A DNA stretch of 16,200 bases from GCA-2862585 sp049890295 (GCA_049890295.1 JBMHBP010000022.1:1-16200), one strand, 5' to 3'. Shown: positions 1 to 7,951, counted from the first letter of the stretch. The notes: generated by a model from the letters alone, not told the origin. Numbers and translations are program-made.

Positions 1-308
1 CCAATCTCTAAAACAGTTCCCTTTGTATTTCCTAAAACATTGAATTTCAGCCTAGTGTTTACTTTTCTTATTTTATGATAAAACCAGTTAATTAGTCCTT
101 CTTTTGTGTCGCTATGTGAGATGTAATCTTTAACCTCATAATACTTAAATTGTTCTTTACTACTCGGACGCGGGTTTGTAAATACAAATTCACAAGTGTT
201 GCAAAGTGTTAATGAAAACGCTTTACGGCTTTTTGTGTAATCAATACATTTTAAATAATGCTCTAGATCACTACCACTACACAATGGGCAGTTGCTTAAT
301 TTTTTCAT
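1..308 (-). CDS. Class I SAM-dependent methyltransferase, N-terminal part (runs off the left edge)
   Basis: About 103 residues are visible, from an ATG at 306-308 to the window edge. The N-terminus has two Cys pairs (C7-P-L-C10 and C35-N-T-C38), a zinc-ribbon-like arrangement, followed by a FVFTNPRP segment. The visible part ends in TVLEIG, which is the start of glycine-rich motif I of Rossmann-fold SAM methyltransferases. This CxxC...CxxC plus TNPRP layout is common in methyltransferases often found near sugar or lipid modification genes, but the substrate cannot be told from this fragment. It follows mnmG on the same strand with a 64-base gap that holds a parS site, so it may be read through from the mnmG unit. 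No promoter of its own was seen. The catalytic domain beyond motif I is outside the window. Confidence 0.8.
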   Translation of the reverse strand, partial: MKKLSNCPLCSGSDLEHYLKCIDYTKSRKAFSLTLCNTCEFVFTNPRPSSKEQFKYYEVKDYISHSDTKEGLINWFYHKIRKVNTRLKFNVLGNTKGTVLEI

Positions 309-315
309 GACAATA

Positions 316-331
316 TGTTTCACGTGGAACA
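316..331 (-). promoter_or_regulatory. parS centromere-like site (ParB binding)
   Basis: On the minus strand these 16 bases read TGTTCCACGTGAAACA, a perfect match to the parS consensus known from Bacillus subtilis (TGTTNCACGTGAAACA) and conserved across most bacterial phyla. The site sits between the mnmG stop codon and the methyltransferase start, beginning 7 bases upstream of that ATG. parS sites cluster around the replication origin and load ParB for chromosome segregation. The neighbouring mnmG (gidA) is a classical origin-proximal gene, which fits. No parA or parB gene is in the window, so binding is inferred from sequence alone. Confidence 0.85.
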
Positions 332-342
332 ATTGGTCCACG
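323..342. repeat. Imperfect 20-bp palindrome overlapping parS
   Basis: The plus strand reads CGTGGAACAATTGGTCCACG. Nine of ten base pairs match across the centre at 332/333. Its left half is the right half-site of the parS palindrome, and its right half (TCCACG) is a nearly equivalent extra half-site. It could act as an additional ParB contact or form a hairpin in the methyltransferase leader RNA; neither is shown. It is not followed by a T-run in the direction of mnmG transcription, so it does not look like a terminator for mnmG. Confidence 0.5.
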
Positions 343-372
343 GTTAGTTTTTTAAGGCATTGTAAGGTAGTT

Positions 373-2235
373 TTATCTTCCCATGTAAACTAATAAAACG
401 TTAATATCAGAAGGGGTAACGCCGCTTATTCTAGAGGCTTGCCCTATTGTTTCTGGCTTAACTTTATTAAGTTTTTCTCTTGATTCCGATGAGATGGCGT
501 GTATTTTGCCATAATCAAATCGTTGCGGTATTCTAATTCCTTCAAGTTTGTTTGTTTTCATGACGGTTTCTCGCTCACGTTCAATATAGCCGTTATATTT
601 GATTTGTATTTCAGCTTGTTCTAACGCCTCTTGACTGATAGAAGAGGTTTTTTCTAGAACCATATCTATGGTTTGTAGGTCTTCAAGTTTAATTTGTGGC
701 CGACTCAACAGTTTAAATAGTTTTGTCTTTTGTTTTATTTCCGAGCTGTTATTGTTAGAAAGTATAGGATTGACTTCGTCTGGTGAAATACTCTGTGTAT
801 TGAAGATATTCAAACCTTTTTCAACCTCTGATATTTTCATATCCAGTTTTTTAAGTCTTTCATCTTTAACTAGCCCTATCTTTTTGCCGATAGGAGTTAG
901 TCGCAAGTCAGCATTATCTTGCCTTAGCAAAATTCTATACTCAGCTCTTGATGTAAACATTCTATATGGTTCATCTGTACCTTTGGTTACCAGGTCATCA
1001 ATTAACACGCCGATATAAGCCTCCGAGCGGCTAAGAACAATCGGTTCTAAATCTTGTATTTTTCTACTAGCATTAATGCCGGCCATAAGCCCTTGGCAGG
1101 CCGCTTCTTCGTATCCAGTTGTGCCGTTTATTTGTCCAGAGAAATAGAGGTTATCGATAAGCTTTGTTTCTAAACTTCTGTGTAATTGTGTTGGCGGAAA
1201 ATAATCGTATTCTATAGCATAGCCTGGTCTAAATATTTTTGCTTTCTCAAAACCTGCTATATGTCTAATGGCTTCAAATTGAATTTGCTCAGGCAATGAG
1301 GTTGAAAACCCATTAACATAGACTTCAACGGTGTGCCACCCTTCTGGTTCAACAAAAATTTGATGTCTTTCTCTTTCCGAAAAACGTTCAATTTTATCTT
1401 CAATTGATGGACAATATCTGGGACCTAATCCTTTTATTCTTCCTGTAAACATAGGTGATTGTTCAAAGCCGTCTTTAAGAATAGCATGAACGGTTGGGTT
1501 TGTGTAGGTAATGTGACAACTACGCTGTGTGTCTAGTTTTGGTGTGTCCAAAAATGAAAATTTTGAAGGGTTAATATCTCCCGCTTGTTCTTCCATTTTT
1601 GTGTAGTTCAATGTACGACCATCAACTCTTGGAGGTGTTCCAGTCTTCATCCTTCCGCTTTCAAAACCTAAACCGTTCAAACATTCTGTAAGTCCAGTAG
1701 AGGCTCTTTCTCCAGATCTTCCACCGCCAAACTGCTTATCACCAATATGAATAGTTCCGTTCAAAAAGGTACCATTGGTCAAGATTACAGTCTTTGCTGA
1801 TATGCTTTGACCCATAGCTGTTTTAACTCCCGTTACCTTTTTGTTTTCTATGATTAGATCGGTAACCATATCTTGCCAAAAGTCAATATTAGGAATTGAT
1901 TCTAGAGTTAATCTCCACTCTTCAGCAAATCGCATTCTGTCACTTTGTGCCCTGGGGCTCCACATAGCGGGTCCTTTAGATCGATTTAACATCCTGAACT
2001 GAATCATTGTTTTATCTGTTATTATTCCTGAATAACCACCTAAAGCATCAATTTCTCTAATGATTTGCCCTTTAGCAACACCACCCATAGCGGGATTGCA
2101 TGACATTTGTGCTATGGTTTGCATATTCATAGTAACTAGAAGTACGGAAGAACCTAAATTTGCGGCAGCTGCGGCAGCTTCACAGCCCGCATGACCTCCG
2201 CCAACAACAACAACATCATAGATAGAATTATTCAT
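373..2235 (-). CDS. mnmG: tRNA uridine-5-carboxymethylaminomethyl modification enzyme MnmG (GidA)
   Basis: With MnmE, MnmG installs the cmnm5 group on U34 of tRNAs that read split codon boxes, using FAD, NADH, glycine and methylene-THF. At 620 residues it has the normal family length. The FAD-binding motif GGGHAG lies at residues 12-17, followed by the family signatures SCNPAMGGVAKGQ, RMLNRSKGPAMWSPRAQSDR, KTGTPPR, SGQINGTTGYEEAACQG and DEPYRMFTSRAEYRILLRQD. The C-terminal helical domain that contacts MnmE and tRNA is present (IPQRFDYGKI...GVTPSDINVLL). The WSPRAQ form is the variant I associate with Bacteroidota. The gene starts 13 bases after the ybeY stop and is probably cotranscribed with ybeY and the DUF4175 gene. 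Product and start are secure. Confidence 0.98.
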   Translation of the reverse strand: MNNSIYDVVVVGGGHAGCEAAAAAANLGSSVLLVTMNMQTIAQMSCNPAMGGVAKGQIIREIDALGGYSGIITDKTMIQFRMLNRSKGPAMWSPRAQSDRMRFAEEWRLTLESIPNIDFWQDMVTDLIIENKKVTGVKTAMGQSISAKTVILTNGTFLNGTIHIGDKQFGGGRSGERASTGLTECLNGLGFESGRMKTGTPPRVDGRTLNYTKMEEQAGDINPSKFSFLDTPKLDTQRSCHITYTNPTVHAILKDGFEQSPMFTGRIKGLGPRYCPSIEDKIERFSERERHQIFVEPEGWHTVEVYVNGFSTSLPEQIQFEAIRHIAGFEKAKIFRPGYAIEYDYFPPTQLHRSLETKLIDNLYFSGQINGTTGYEEAACQGLMAGINASRKIQDLEPIVLSRSEAYIGVLIDDLVTKGTDEPYRMFTSRAEYRILLRQDNADLRLTPIGKKIGLVKDERLKKLDMKISEVEKGLNIFNTQSISPDEVNPILSNNNSSEIKQKTKLFKLLSRPQIKLEDLQTIDMVLEKTSSISQEALEQAEIQIKYNGYIERERETVMKTNKLEGIRIPQRFDYGKIHAISSESREKLNKVKPETIGQASRISGVTPSDINVLLVYMGR

Positions 2236-2248
2236 AAAAGCCTATTTA

Positions 2249-2677
2249 TCAATTATTTACAAACATATTTTCAAGATAAAAATCTTCTTTTTCTCTCATT
2301 TGCACTTTTTCTTTATCTGTTTTGTCTTTATAGCCAATTAAGTGCAATATTCCATGAATCATTACTCGTCTTAATTCGCTATCAAAAGGCACCACAAAGT
2401 TAATGGCATTTTCTTTTACTCTGTCTATGCTAATAAAAATATCGGCATTAAGTACTTTTTTTTCAGAATAATCAAAGGTAATGATGTCAGTAAGGGTGTT
2501 GTGTTTTAAGAATATTTGGTTTTTTTCAAGCAGGTATGAGTCGTCGCAGAAAATATAATTTATGACGCCTAAATTCATCTTTTCTTCTTTAATAAGTCTT
2601 GTTAGTGCATGCAAATATGAACTAACTGAATTACTATCGAAATCACATTCCGAATGAAAGTATATGCTACTGTCCAT
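2249..2677 (-). CDS. ybeY: Endoribonuclease YbeY (rRNA maturation factor)
   Basis: YbeY is a metal-dependent single-strand RNase involved in 16S rRNA 3'-end maturation and ribosome quality control. The protein is 142 residues, usual for the family. It has the conserved TDIITFDY segment (63-70), an ADIFIS segment (79-84), and the metal motif HGILHLIGYKD with H108 and H112. The third ligand position of the textbook HxxxHxxxxxH motif is Asp118 here instead of His, a substitution I recall as common in Bacteroidota. The ATG lies inside the end of the upstream DUF4175 gene with an 11-base overlap, which suggests translational coupling. mnmG follows 13 bases downstream, so three genes form one leftward unit. 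Confidence 0.95.
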   Translation of the reverse strand: MDSSIYFHSECDFDSNSVSSYLHALTRLIKEEKMNLGVINYIFCDDSYLLEKNQIFLKHNTLTDIITFDYSEKKVLNADIFISIDRVKENAINFVVPFDSELRRVMIHGILHLIGYKDKTDKEKVQMREKEDFYLENMFVNN

Positions 2678-5600
2678 TAATGTTTTTGAAATAGGTTCTT
2701 ACTTTTTCTTTATAGAATGGCTTAAATGTTGGCGGTATGGTCTTCAGCAACTCTTCTTGTTTAGCCTTCTCTTTTTGGTAGTCTTCAAAGGGGTTAACTA
2801 GTCGATTAGAAAGATTGTTTAACCATTCAGTTGATTCTCGTGTTTTTTCTTCGTCTCGCTCCATCTGTGCTTTTTCTGCTTCTAACAGCCTTGTCATAAT
2901 ACTTTGCTGTCGCTTTAGACTTTCAAGGGTAATATTATCATTTATGATATCAACTTCATTTTCTTCCATCTGTCTAATCAATTTATCAATGGACTGTTTG
3001 CTGCCAAGGTCGTTACTTAACTCTTCCCTTAGTTCACTCATTCTGTTGCGTATCATTTCTTGTTTTGCAGCGAGTTGTGCTAATCCTTTACTACCCTTAC
3101 CCATTTTACCTTTTTTCTTATTACTCAGCATTTGCTTCATCTGATCCTTGACTTGATTTTGCATCTGTTTCATTTTCTTCATTCCCTCCCCGCCTGATTT
3201 AGGTTTATTACACATTTTGCTACTTGGCTTATCACTAATATTTGCCATTTCTTTTTGCATTTGTTCAAGAGTTTCTGATAAAATTAATGCCAAATTATTA
3301 GCTGAGGTCATTGCGAATTGTTGTTTTTCACTCGCAACTTTTGAACGTCTCTCTGACATCTCTTCAAGTGATCGTTGCATGTTTAGGTTAATCGTATTTA
3401 TTTCACTATTGACTATTGATTGAATTTGTGGTTGTCTTTTGCTAAGTGCAAACAAACTGTCTTCAATGATTTGAGCATCTGCTTGTAACTTATTTTGTAA
3501 TTGCAGGTAATCAAGAAAAATAGGGCTGTTGATATTTATTTCGGTAATACTTTTAAGGATGTTTTCCTGATCTAATGAAAGGGTTACTAAATTTTCTAAA
3601 ATTTGCCTTAGCGTTTGCATATCCTCAACAATTTGTTCTTGCTGGGCAGATTGTAATGCAGACTGTAAAGACTGACTCATCTCTTGCATTTTATCAGCAG
3701 CATTTTCTTGATTTTTAGCCGCTTGTTTTTTCATGTTTTTATTTAACTTATCAAGGCTTTTTTTAATATCCTCTTTTATCATATTTTCTAATGATTTTGT
3801 GGAGGGCATTGTTTGCTTATTTTCTAACTTTTCATTGAGTTCTTGAGCTTTTTCAAGATCCTTTTGTATGTCTTCAAATTGAGATTCAATGTCTAGTTGT
3901 TCTTCTTTAAGTTTTTCTTTTTCTTCTGATCGTTTTCCAGCAAGTTCGTCTTGTTGCTTTGATAGTTCATTTAATTTATTGATATTTTGTTCTATCTTTT
4001 GTTGAACCTCCATTTGCTTGAAAAGTTCTAAAGTTCTATCTAATTCTTTTTCAATATCTTCATCAGACTTTTGCATATTCTCTAAAGCTTCTTTTAGATC
4101 TTCCTTATTGATATCGTCCATCATCTCTTTTAGCTCATTGAGCATTTCATTCATCTCTTCATCCATAATGTTATCGAACAAGCGCTGTATTTCTTCTTGT
4201 TTTTTTATTAAATCTTCATCAGGCTTTTTAAAGTTGTTTTCTTTAAGGTTGTTCTCTTCTTGTTGTTTTCTGATGTTATCTACTTTTTGTTTTAACGCTT
4301 CTTGTTTATCAATTAAATCTTTAGCTTTTTGTTTTTCATCCCAGCCAAGTGTTTTATCTTTAAGTAGTTGTTCTTGCAGTTTTTCTAGCTCCTTTTGAAT
4401 TTGCTCAGCTAATGATTTGGATTCTTCAATATCTTGTTTGAGCTTTTCATTATTTTGTTCTGACTCCTCTTCCAGCTCTTGGATTGTGGCATTTTTGAAA
4501 GAATATCGTTTTGACCTGGAAGCTTTACTTCCATTGAAACCATCATTGTCCCAAACTTCGAAATAATAACTTATTTCTTGTCCATAATCTATACCGTAAT
4601 CATCAAAGTTGAAACTTTCAAAGAAGTTATAGCTTTTGTTTGCTGGAATTAGAAGGTCCGTGCTTTGCCAATTATCATTGTTTTTAGAATTTATGAGATA
4701 GTTAAAAGTTAATCTTGACAATCCGTAGTCATCTTCTACATACCCTTCAAAAAATCGCTGTTTAGGATTTATACTATCCACAGTTTCTTTAATTGTAATA
4801 TTGGGGTAAACATCAGCTACAGCAGAAATCTTATATGAAATACTGTCACCCGTTATAAAATCATTTTTTGTGAAAACACTATAAGAGCTGCTATTACTTA
4901 CTTGTTTTGAGAACATGAATTTTTTATCTGATTGTTTTTTGCACGTTGAAATATTATCAAACCTCACAAACACATCTTCAGAGTCTTTAGTTTCGAATAG
5001 CCATTTTATTCGTGTTCCTTTAGGCACTTCAAGGTTGCCTATATTTTCTAAGATCTCATTTTGTCTGCCCGTATATTTTGGATAAACAAGCTCAGTAGTA
5101 AACTTCAATACGACTGGCTTAGGGATTACTTTTAGCGAGTAGTTTTCTGAAAAAAAACCATTAGCTAAAAATTGAAAACGGATACTTTCTTGAGGGGTTT
5201 TAAAAAGATAAGAAAAATGCCCTTGTTTGTTTTGCAGCATATTATAAGACATGCCATTAACCACAACCTTAGCGTTTTTTGGTATTTCGCTACCCTTTAG
5301 GCGCATATTTAACATTAAATCGTTGCCTTTTATTACCATAAGTTCTTCATTTTCTAAAATAAATTGGAATGGTGCAACGGGTAAAAACTCAGTATTATAA
5401 GACGCTATTCTTGAAGAACTATCAACAATCACATCTTTGTTGCCAGTAAAAAAAAGTAAACACACAATAACTATTGGTATGATTACATATTTTAAGTATG
5501 CCAGATTTGATTTCAAGTCAATGGCACTAGCAAAAGGAATGGCCTGAAGTCGTTTTACTTTTTGCTCAATACTAGCTTCAACAAGTGCATTATCTTTCTC

Positions 5601-5954
5601 AGATAACTCTTGAAGTTGAAGAATATTAATTAATTGATCTTGAACTGATGAAAAATGATTGCCAATTATTTTAGCAGCTTCCTTGTGTGATAATGAACGC
5701 CCTAACCTGTAAAGACCAAATAATGGTTGAACAATCCATTTCCAAAAAATGAAAGAGTTAGTAAGTATAAAAAGCCAAAACAAAATACCGCGAACAAGTC
5801 GGTCAAATTCTCCGAAGTATTCAACAGTAGATAGCAAGATAAAACTCGCCAATGAAATTGATAAAAAATATATACCACCCTTAAGTAATAGGTTTTTGTA
5901 GTACTTACTAATGAATTCTTCTAACTTGTTAAATAAGATGTTTCGACTACTCAT
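2667..5954 (-). CDS. DUF4175-type membrane-anchored coiled-coil protein, function unknown
   Basis: The 1095-residue protein has a clear layout. Two hydrophobic segments lie at about 26-46 and 54-77 and a third at about 152-171. A beta-rich, probably periplasmic region with Ig-like character follows at about 190-480 (for example LVYPKYTGRQNE and a DDYGLSRLTFNY strand). From about 488 to the end runs a very long E/K/Q-rich helical region with strong coiled-coil character. Within that region a Met/Lys-rich stretch (about 905-960) contains MCNKPKSGGEG and a repeated KQM pattern. This matches the architecture I know as DUF4175 in Bacteroidota. No enzyme motif is visible. It is the first gene of the unit with ybeY and mnmG and overlaps ybeY by 11 bases, but nothing in it suggests RNA binding. 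The family name is from recall; the architecture is seen directly. Confidence 0.85.
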   Translation of the reverse strand: MSSRNILFNKLEEFISKYYKNLLLKGGIYFLSISLASFILLSTVEYFGEFDRLVRGILFWLFILTNSFIFWKWIVQPLFGLYRLGRSLSHKEAAKIIGNHFSSVQDQLINILQLQELSEKDNALVEASIEQKVKRLQAIPFASAIDLKSNLAYLKYVIIPIVIVCLLFFTGNKDVIVDSSSRIASYNTEFLPVAPFQFILENEELMVIKGNDLMLNMRLKGSEIPKNAKVVVNGMSYNMLQNKQGHFSYLFKTPQESIRFQFLANGFFSENYSLKVIPKPVVLKFTTELVYPKYTGRQNEILENIGNLEVPKGTRIKWLFETKDSEDVFVRFDNISTCKKQSDKKFMFSKQVSNSSSYSVFTKNDFITGDSISYKISAVADVYPNITIKETVDSINPKQRFFEGYVEDDYGLSRLTFNYLINSKNNDNWQSTDLLIPANKSYNFFESFNFDDYGIDYGQEISYYFEVWDNDGFNGSKASRSKRYSFKNATIQELEEESEQNNEKLKQDIEESKSLAEQIQKELEKLQEQLLKDKTLGWDEKQKAKDLIDKQEALKQKVDNIRKQQEENNLKENNFKKPDEDLIKKQEEIQRLFDNIMDEEMNEMLNELKEMMDDINKEDLKEALENMQKSDEDIEKELDRTLELFKQMEVQQKIEQNINKLNELSKQQDELAGKRSEEKEKLKEEQLDIESQFEDIQKDLEKAQELNEKLENKQTMPSTKSLENMIKEDIKKSLDKLNKNMKKQAAKNQENAADKMQEMSQSLQSALQSAQQEQIVEDMQTLRQILENLVTLSLDQENILKSITEININSPIFLDYLQLQNKLQADAQIIEDSLFALSKRQPQIQSIVNSEINTINLNMQRSLEEMSERRSKVASEKQQFAMTSANNLALILSETLEQMQKEMANISDKPSSKMCNKPKSGGEGMKKMKQMQNQVKDQMKQMLSNKKKGKMGKGSKGLAQLAAKQEMIRNRMSELREELSNDLGSKQSIDKLIRQMEENEVDIINDNITLESLKRQQSIMTRLLEAEKAQMERDEEKTRESTEWLNNLSNRLVNPFEDYQKEKAKQEELLKTIPPTFKPFYKEKVRTYFKNINGQ

Positions 5955-5958
5955 GTTA

Positions 5959-5966
5959 CAAAGTTA
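5959..5966 (-). promoter_or_regulatory. Bacteroidota -7 promoter element (TAACTTTG) for the DUF4175-ybeY-mnmG unit
   Basis: On the minus strand the sequence is TAACTTTG, a full match to the TAnnTTTG element used by the Bacteroidota primary sigma factor. It ends only 4 bases before the ATG at 5954, so transcription would start at or next to the start codon and the mRNA would be leaderless or nearly so. No TTTG at the -33 position was found. Confidence 0.6.
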
Positions 5967-6011
5967 CGATAAATTGAGTCATCATAAAAAGGCAGCATTT
6001 AGAAGAAAACG

Positions 6012-6019
6012 TATCTTTG
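6012..6019 (+). promoter_or_regulatory. Bacteroidota -7 promoter element (TATCTTTG) for gltX-folB
   Basis: TATCTTTG matches TAnnTTTG and lies 22 bases upstream of the gltX ATG, leaving a short untranslated leader. It faces away from the promoter of the DUF4175 unit, with about 45 bases between the two elements. No good -33 TTTG was seen. Confidence 0.65.
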
Positions 6020-6041
6020 TGAGCTTAATTTAACAATAGTA

Positions 6042-7556
6042 ATGGGTAAAGTAAGAGTACGATTTGCACCAAGTCCAACAGGCCCCCTGCACATGGGTGG
6101 TGTTAGAACAGCCTTGTATAATTACCTTTTTGCAAAAAAGCATAATGGTGATTTTCTGTTAAGACTAGAAGACACGGATCAAAATAGATTTGTTGAGGGT
6201 GCTGAGCAATATATATTGGATGCATTATCATGGTGTAATATACATATTGACGAGGGGGTAGAGCACGGCGGAGATTATGGCCCTTATCGCCAATCAGAAC
6301 GTAAAAGCATGTATATGCAATATGCTGATAGGCTTATTGAAAGCGGCCATGCTTATTATGCTTTTGACACAACCGAAGAGTTAGAGCAAATGCGAGATCG
6401 GATGAAAAGAGCAGGGGTACCCTCACCGCAATACAATTCAGTGGTTAGAGATAGCATGCAAAACTCCGTATCACTTTCTGAAGACGAGGTCAAAAGAAGA
6501 ATAAGTAATGGCGATGATTATGTGATTCGTATTAAAATGCCTCGAAACGAAGAGGTTAAAATAAACGACATCATTAGAGGTTGGGTAGTGGTCAACACAA
6601 ATAACTTAGATGATAAAGTGTTGTTTAAATCTGACGGCATGCCAACCTATCATCTAGCTAACGTGGTTGATGATCATTTGATGCAAATTACTCATGTCAT
6701 AAGAGGAGAAGAATGGTTACCATCAGCCCCACTTCATGTATTACTTTATCGTTTTTTAGAATGGGATTGCCCGCAGTTTGCTCATTTACCATTAATTCTA
6801 AAACCTGACGGTAATGGTAAGTTGAGTAAAAGAGACGGTGACCGATTGGGCTTTCCAGTATTTCCAATAGATTGGTGCAATCCTGAAAACAATGATAAAT
6901 CATCAGGTTATAGAGAAGAGGGATATTTTCCGGAAGCATTTACCAATATGTTAGCCTTTTTAGGATGGAACCCAGGTACGTCACAAGAAATATTTAGCAT
7001 GGATCAACTTATTGATACGTTTTCGTTAGAAAGAGTTGGAAAGGCTGGTGCAAAATTTGATTTTGATAAAACAAAATGGTTTAACCAACAGTATCTGAGA
7101 AGTAAATCGGGTGTTGAATTAGCTGAGTTATTGCGACTATCAATACCTAAGTCCAGAAATGTTGATGTCGAACAATTAGCTTCAATTTGTGAGCTAATGA
7201 AGGAAAGAGCAACCTTTTTAGAGGACATTTGGAATAGTAGTCAGTTCTTTTTTGATCGTCCTATCCAATATGACGAAAAAACACGTAGAAAAAAATGGAA
7301 AGAGAATACTCCTGATGTCTTAGATGAGCTTACTTCACTTTTTGAGTCTTTAGAAGATTTTTCTGCTTCAAATATTGAAGTAAATTTTAAAAATCTAATA
7401 GAAGAAAAAGAATGGGGCCTAGGTATGGTGTTACCTCCTTTCAGGCTTGCTGTGACAGGCGTTGGAATGGGTCCTTCAATGTTTGAAGTTTGCGCTTTAT
7501 TAGGAAAAAGAGAAGTGATAAATAGAATCCAAAAGGCCATTCAAACACTGTCGTAA
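6042..7556 (+). CDS. gltX: Glutamyl-tRNA synthetase
   Basis: This is a class I aminoacyl-tRNA synthetase that charges tRNA-Glu. The N-terminus carries the family signature FAPSPTGPLHMGG, with the HIGH motif as H17-M-G-G20, and the KMSKS loop is K260-L-S-K-R264. Other hallmarks include LRLEDTDQNRFVEG, GPYRQSER, SDGMPTYHLANVVDDH and THVIRGEEWLPSAP. The length of 504 residues and the C-terminal helical anticodon-binding domain are complete. An insert just after the KMSKS loop (FPVFPIDW and on) is of a type I associate with Bacteroidota GltX. The Glu family, not Gln, is indicated by the RFAPSPTG start. folB begins one base after its stop, so the two are cotranscribed. Confidence 0.97.
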   Translation: MGKVRVRFAPSPTGPLHMGGVRTALYNYLFAKKHNGDFLLRLEDTDQNRFVEGAEQYILDALSWCNIHIDEGVEHGGDYGPYRQSERKSMYMQYADRLIESGHAYYAFDTTEELEQMRDRMKRAGVPSPQYNSVVRDSMQNSVSLSEDEVKRRISNGDDYVIRIKMPRNEEVKINDIIRGWVVVNTNNLDDKVLFKSDGMPTYHLANVVDDHLMQITHVIRGEEWLPSAPLHVLLYRFLEWDCPQFAHLPLILKPDGNGKLSKRDGDRLGFPVFPIDWCNPENNDKSSGYREEGYFPEAFTNMLAFLGWNPGTSQEIFSMDQLIDTFSLERVGKAGAKFDFDKTKWFNQQYLRSKSGVELAELLRLSIPKSRNVDVEQLASICELMKERATFLEDIWNSSQFFFDRPIQYDEKTRRKKWKENTPDVLDELTSLFESLEDFSASNIEVNFKNLIEEKEWGLGMVLPPFRLAVTGVGMGPSMFEVCALLGKREVINRIQKAIQTLS

Positions 7557-7557
7557 A

Positions 7558-7917
7558 ATGGGAATAATTAGAGTAAATGATATTAGGGTATTTGCTAATC
7601 ATGGCTGTATGCCCGAAGAGCGAATCATTGGTTCGGATTACATTGTGAATGTTGTTGTTGATGCAGACCTCGCTATATCGTCTATTTCTGATGATTTAAT
7701 TGACACGGTCGATTACGTATCAATCAATTCAATAGTTAAAAATGAGATGGCTAAGCCAAGCAAATTATTGGAGCATGTTGTAAAACGAATTATTGATACC
7801 ATTGTGAAAACACATACATCCATTGAATCTGTTGAGGTTGAGGTTGCTAAAATTAACCCACCAATCAATGGTGACGTTAAAAGTGTTTCGGTTTCTCAAA
7901 AATATATTAGAGCATAA
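7558..7917 (+). CDS. folB: Dihydroneopterin aldolase
   Basis: FolB cleaves 7,8-dihydroneopterin to 6-hydroxymethyl-7,8-dihydropterin and glycolaldehyde in folate biosynthesis. The 119-residue length is typical. By motif comparison with the Staphylococcus aureus enzyme, E21 (in PEERIIG) corresponds to its Glu22 and K98 (in AKINPP) to its catalytic Lys100. The IDTVDYVSI segment and LLEHVVKRI helix are also family hallmarks. The ATG lies one base after the gltX stop, indicating translational coupling. The pairing of a tRNA synthetase with a folate gene looks like simple operon packing, with no obvious functional link. The gene is followed by a tRNA-Cys promoter. Confidence 0.95.
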   Translation: MGIIRVNDIRVFANHGCMPEERIIGSDYIVNVVVDADLAISSISDDLIDTVDYVSINSIVKNEMAKPSKLLEHVVKRIIDTIVKTHTSIESVEVEVAKINPPINGDVKSVSVSQKYIRA

Positions 7918-7931
7918 TTTAAAAAAAAGAT

Positions 7932-7939
7932 TAAATTTG
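7932..7939 (+). promoter_or_regulatory. Bacteroidota -7 promoter element (TAAATTTG) for tRNA-Cys
   Basis: TAAATTTG followed by C matches TAnnTTTG and ends 12 bases before the mature tRNA-Cys 5' end. The tRNA can therefore be transcribed independently of gltX-folB with a very short leader. The -33 region lies in an A-run and shows no TTTG. Confidence 0.6.
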
Positions 7940-7951
7940 CTATCCATTTTT

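Noticed and set aside
323..355. Palindrome plus T-run (TTTTTT at 350-355) as an intrinsic terminator
   Set aside because: The T-run follows the hairpin only on the plus strand, where no gene ends. On the minus strand, the direction of mnmG, no T-run follows.
668..1018. 116-residue open frame on the plus strand inside mnmG
   Set aside because: It is fully contained opposite a strongly conserved part of mnmG and has no promoter or recognisable motif.
3700..4500. Open reading frames on the plus strand opposite the DUF4175 coiled-coil region, including a Ser/Phe-rich 126-residue frame
   Set aside because: They are antisense reflections of the Glu/Lys-rich coiled coil (GAA/AAA codons read as TTC/TTT). 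Composition is extreme, there is no promoter element, and no recognisable domain appears.
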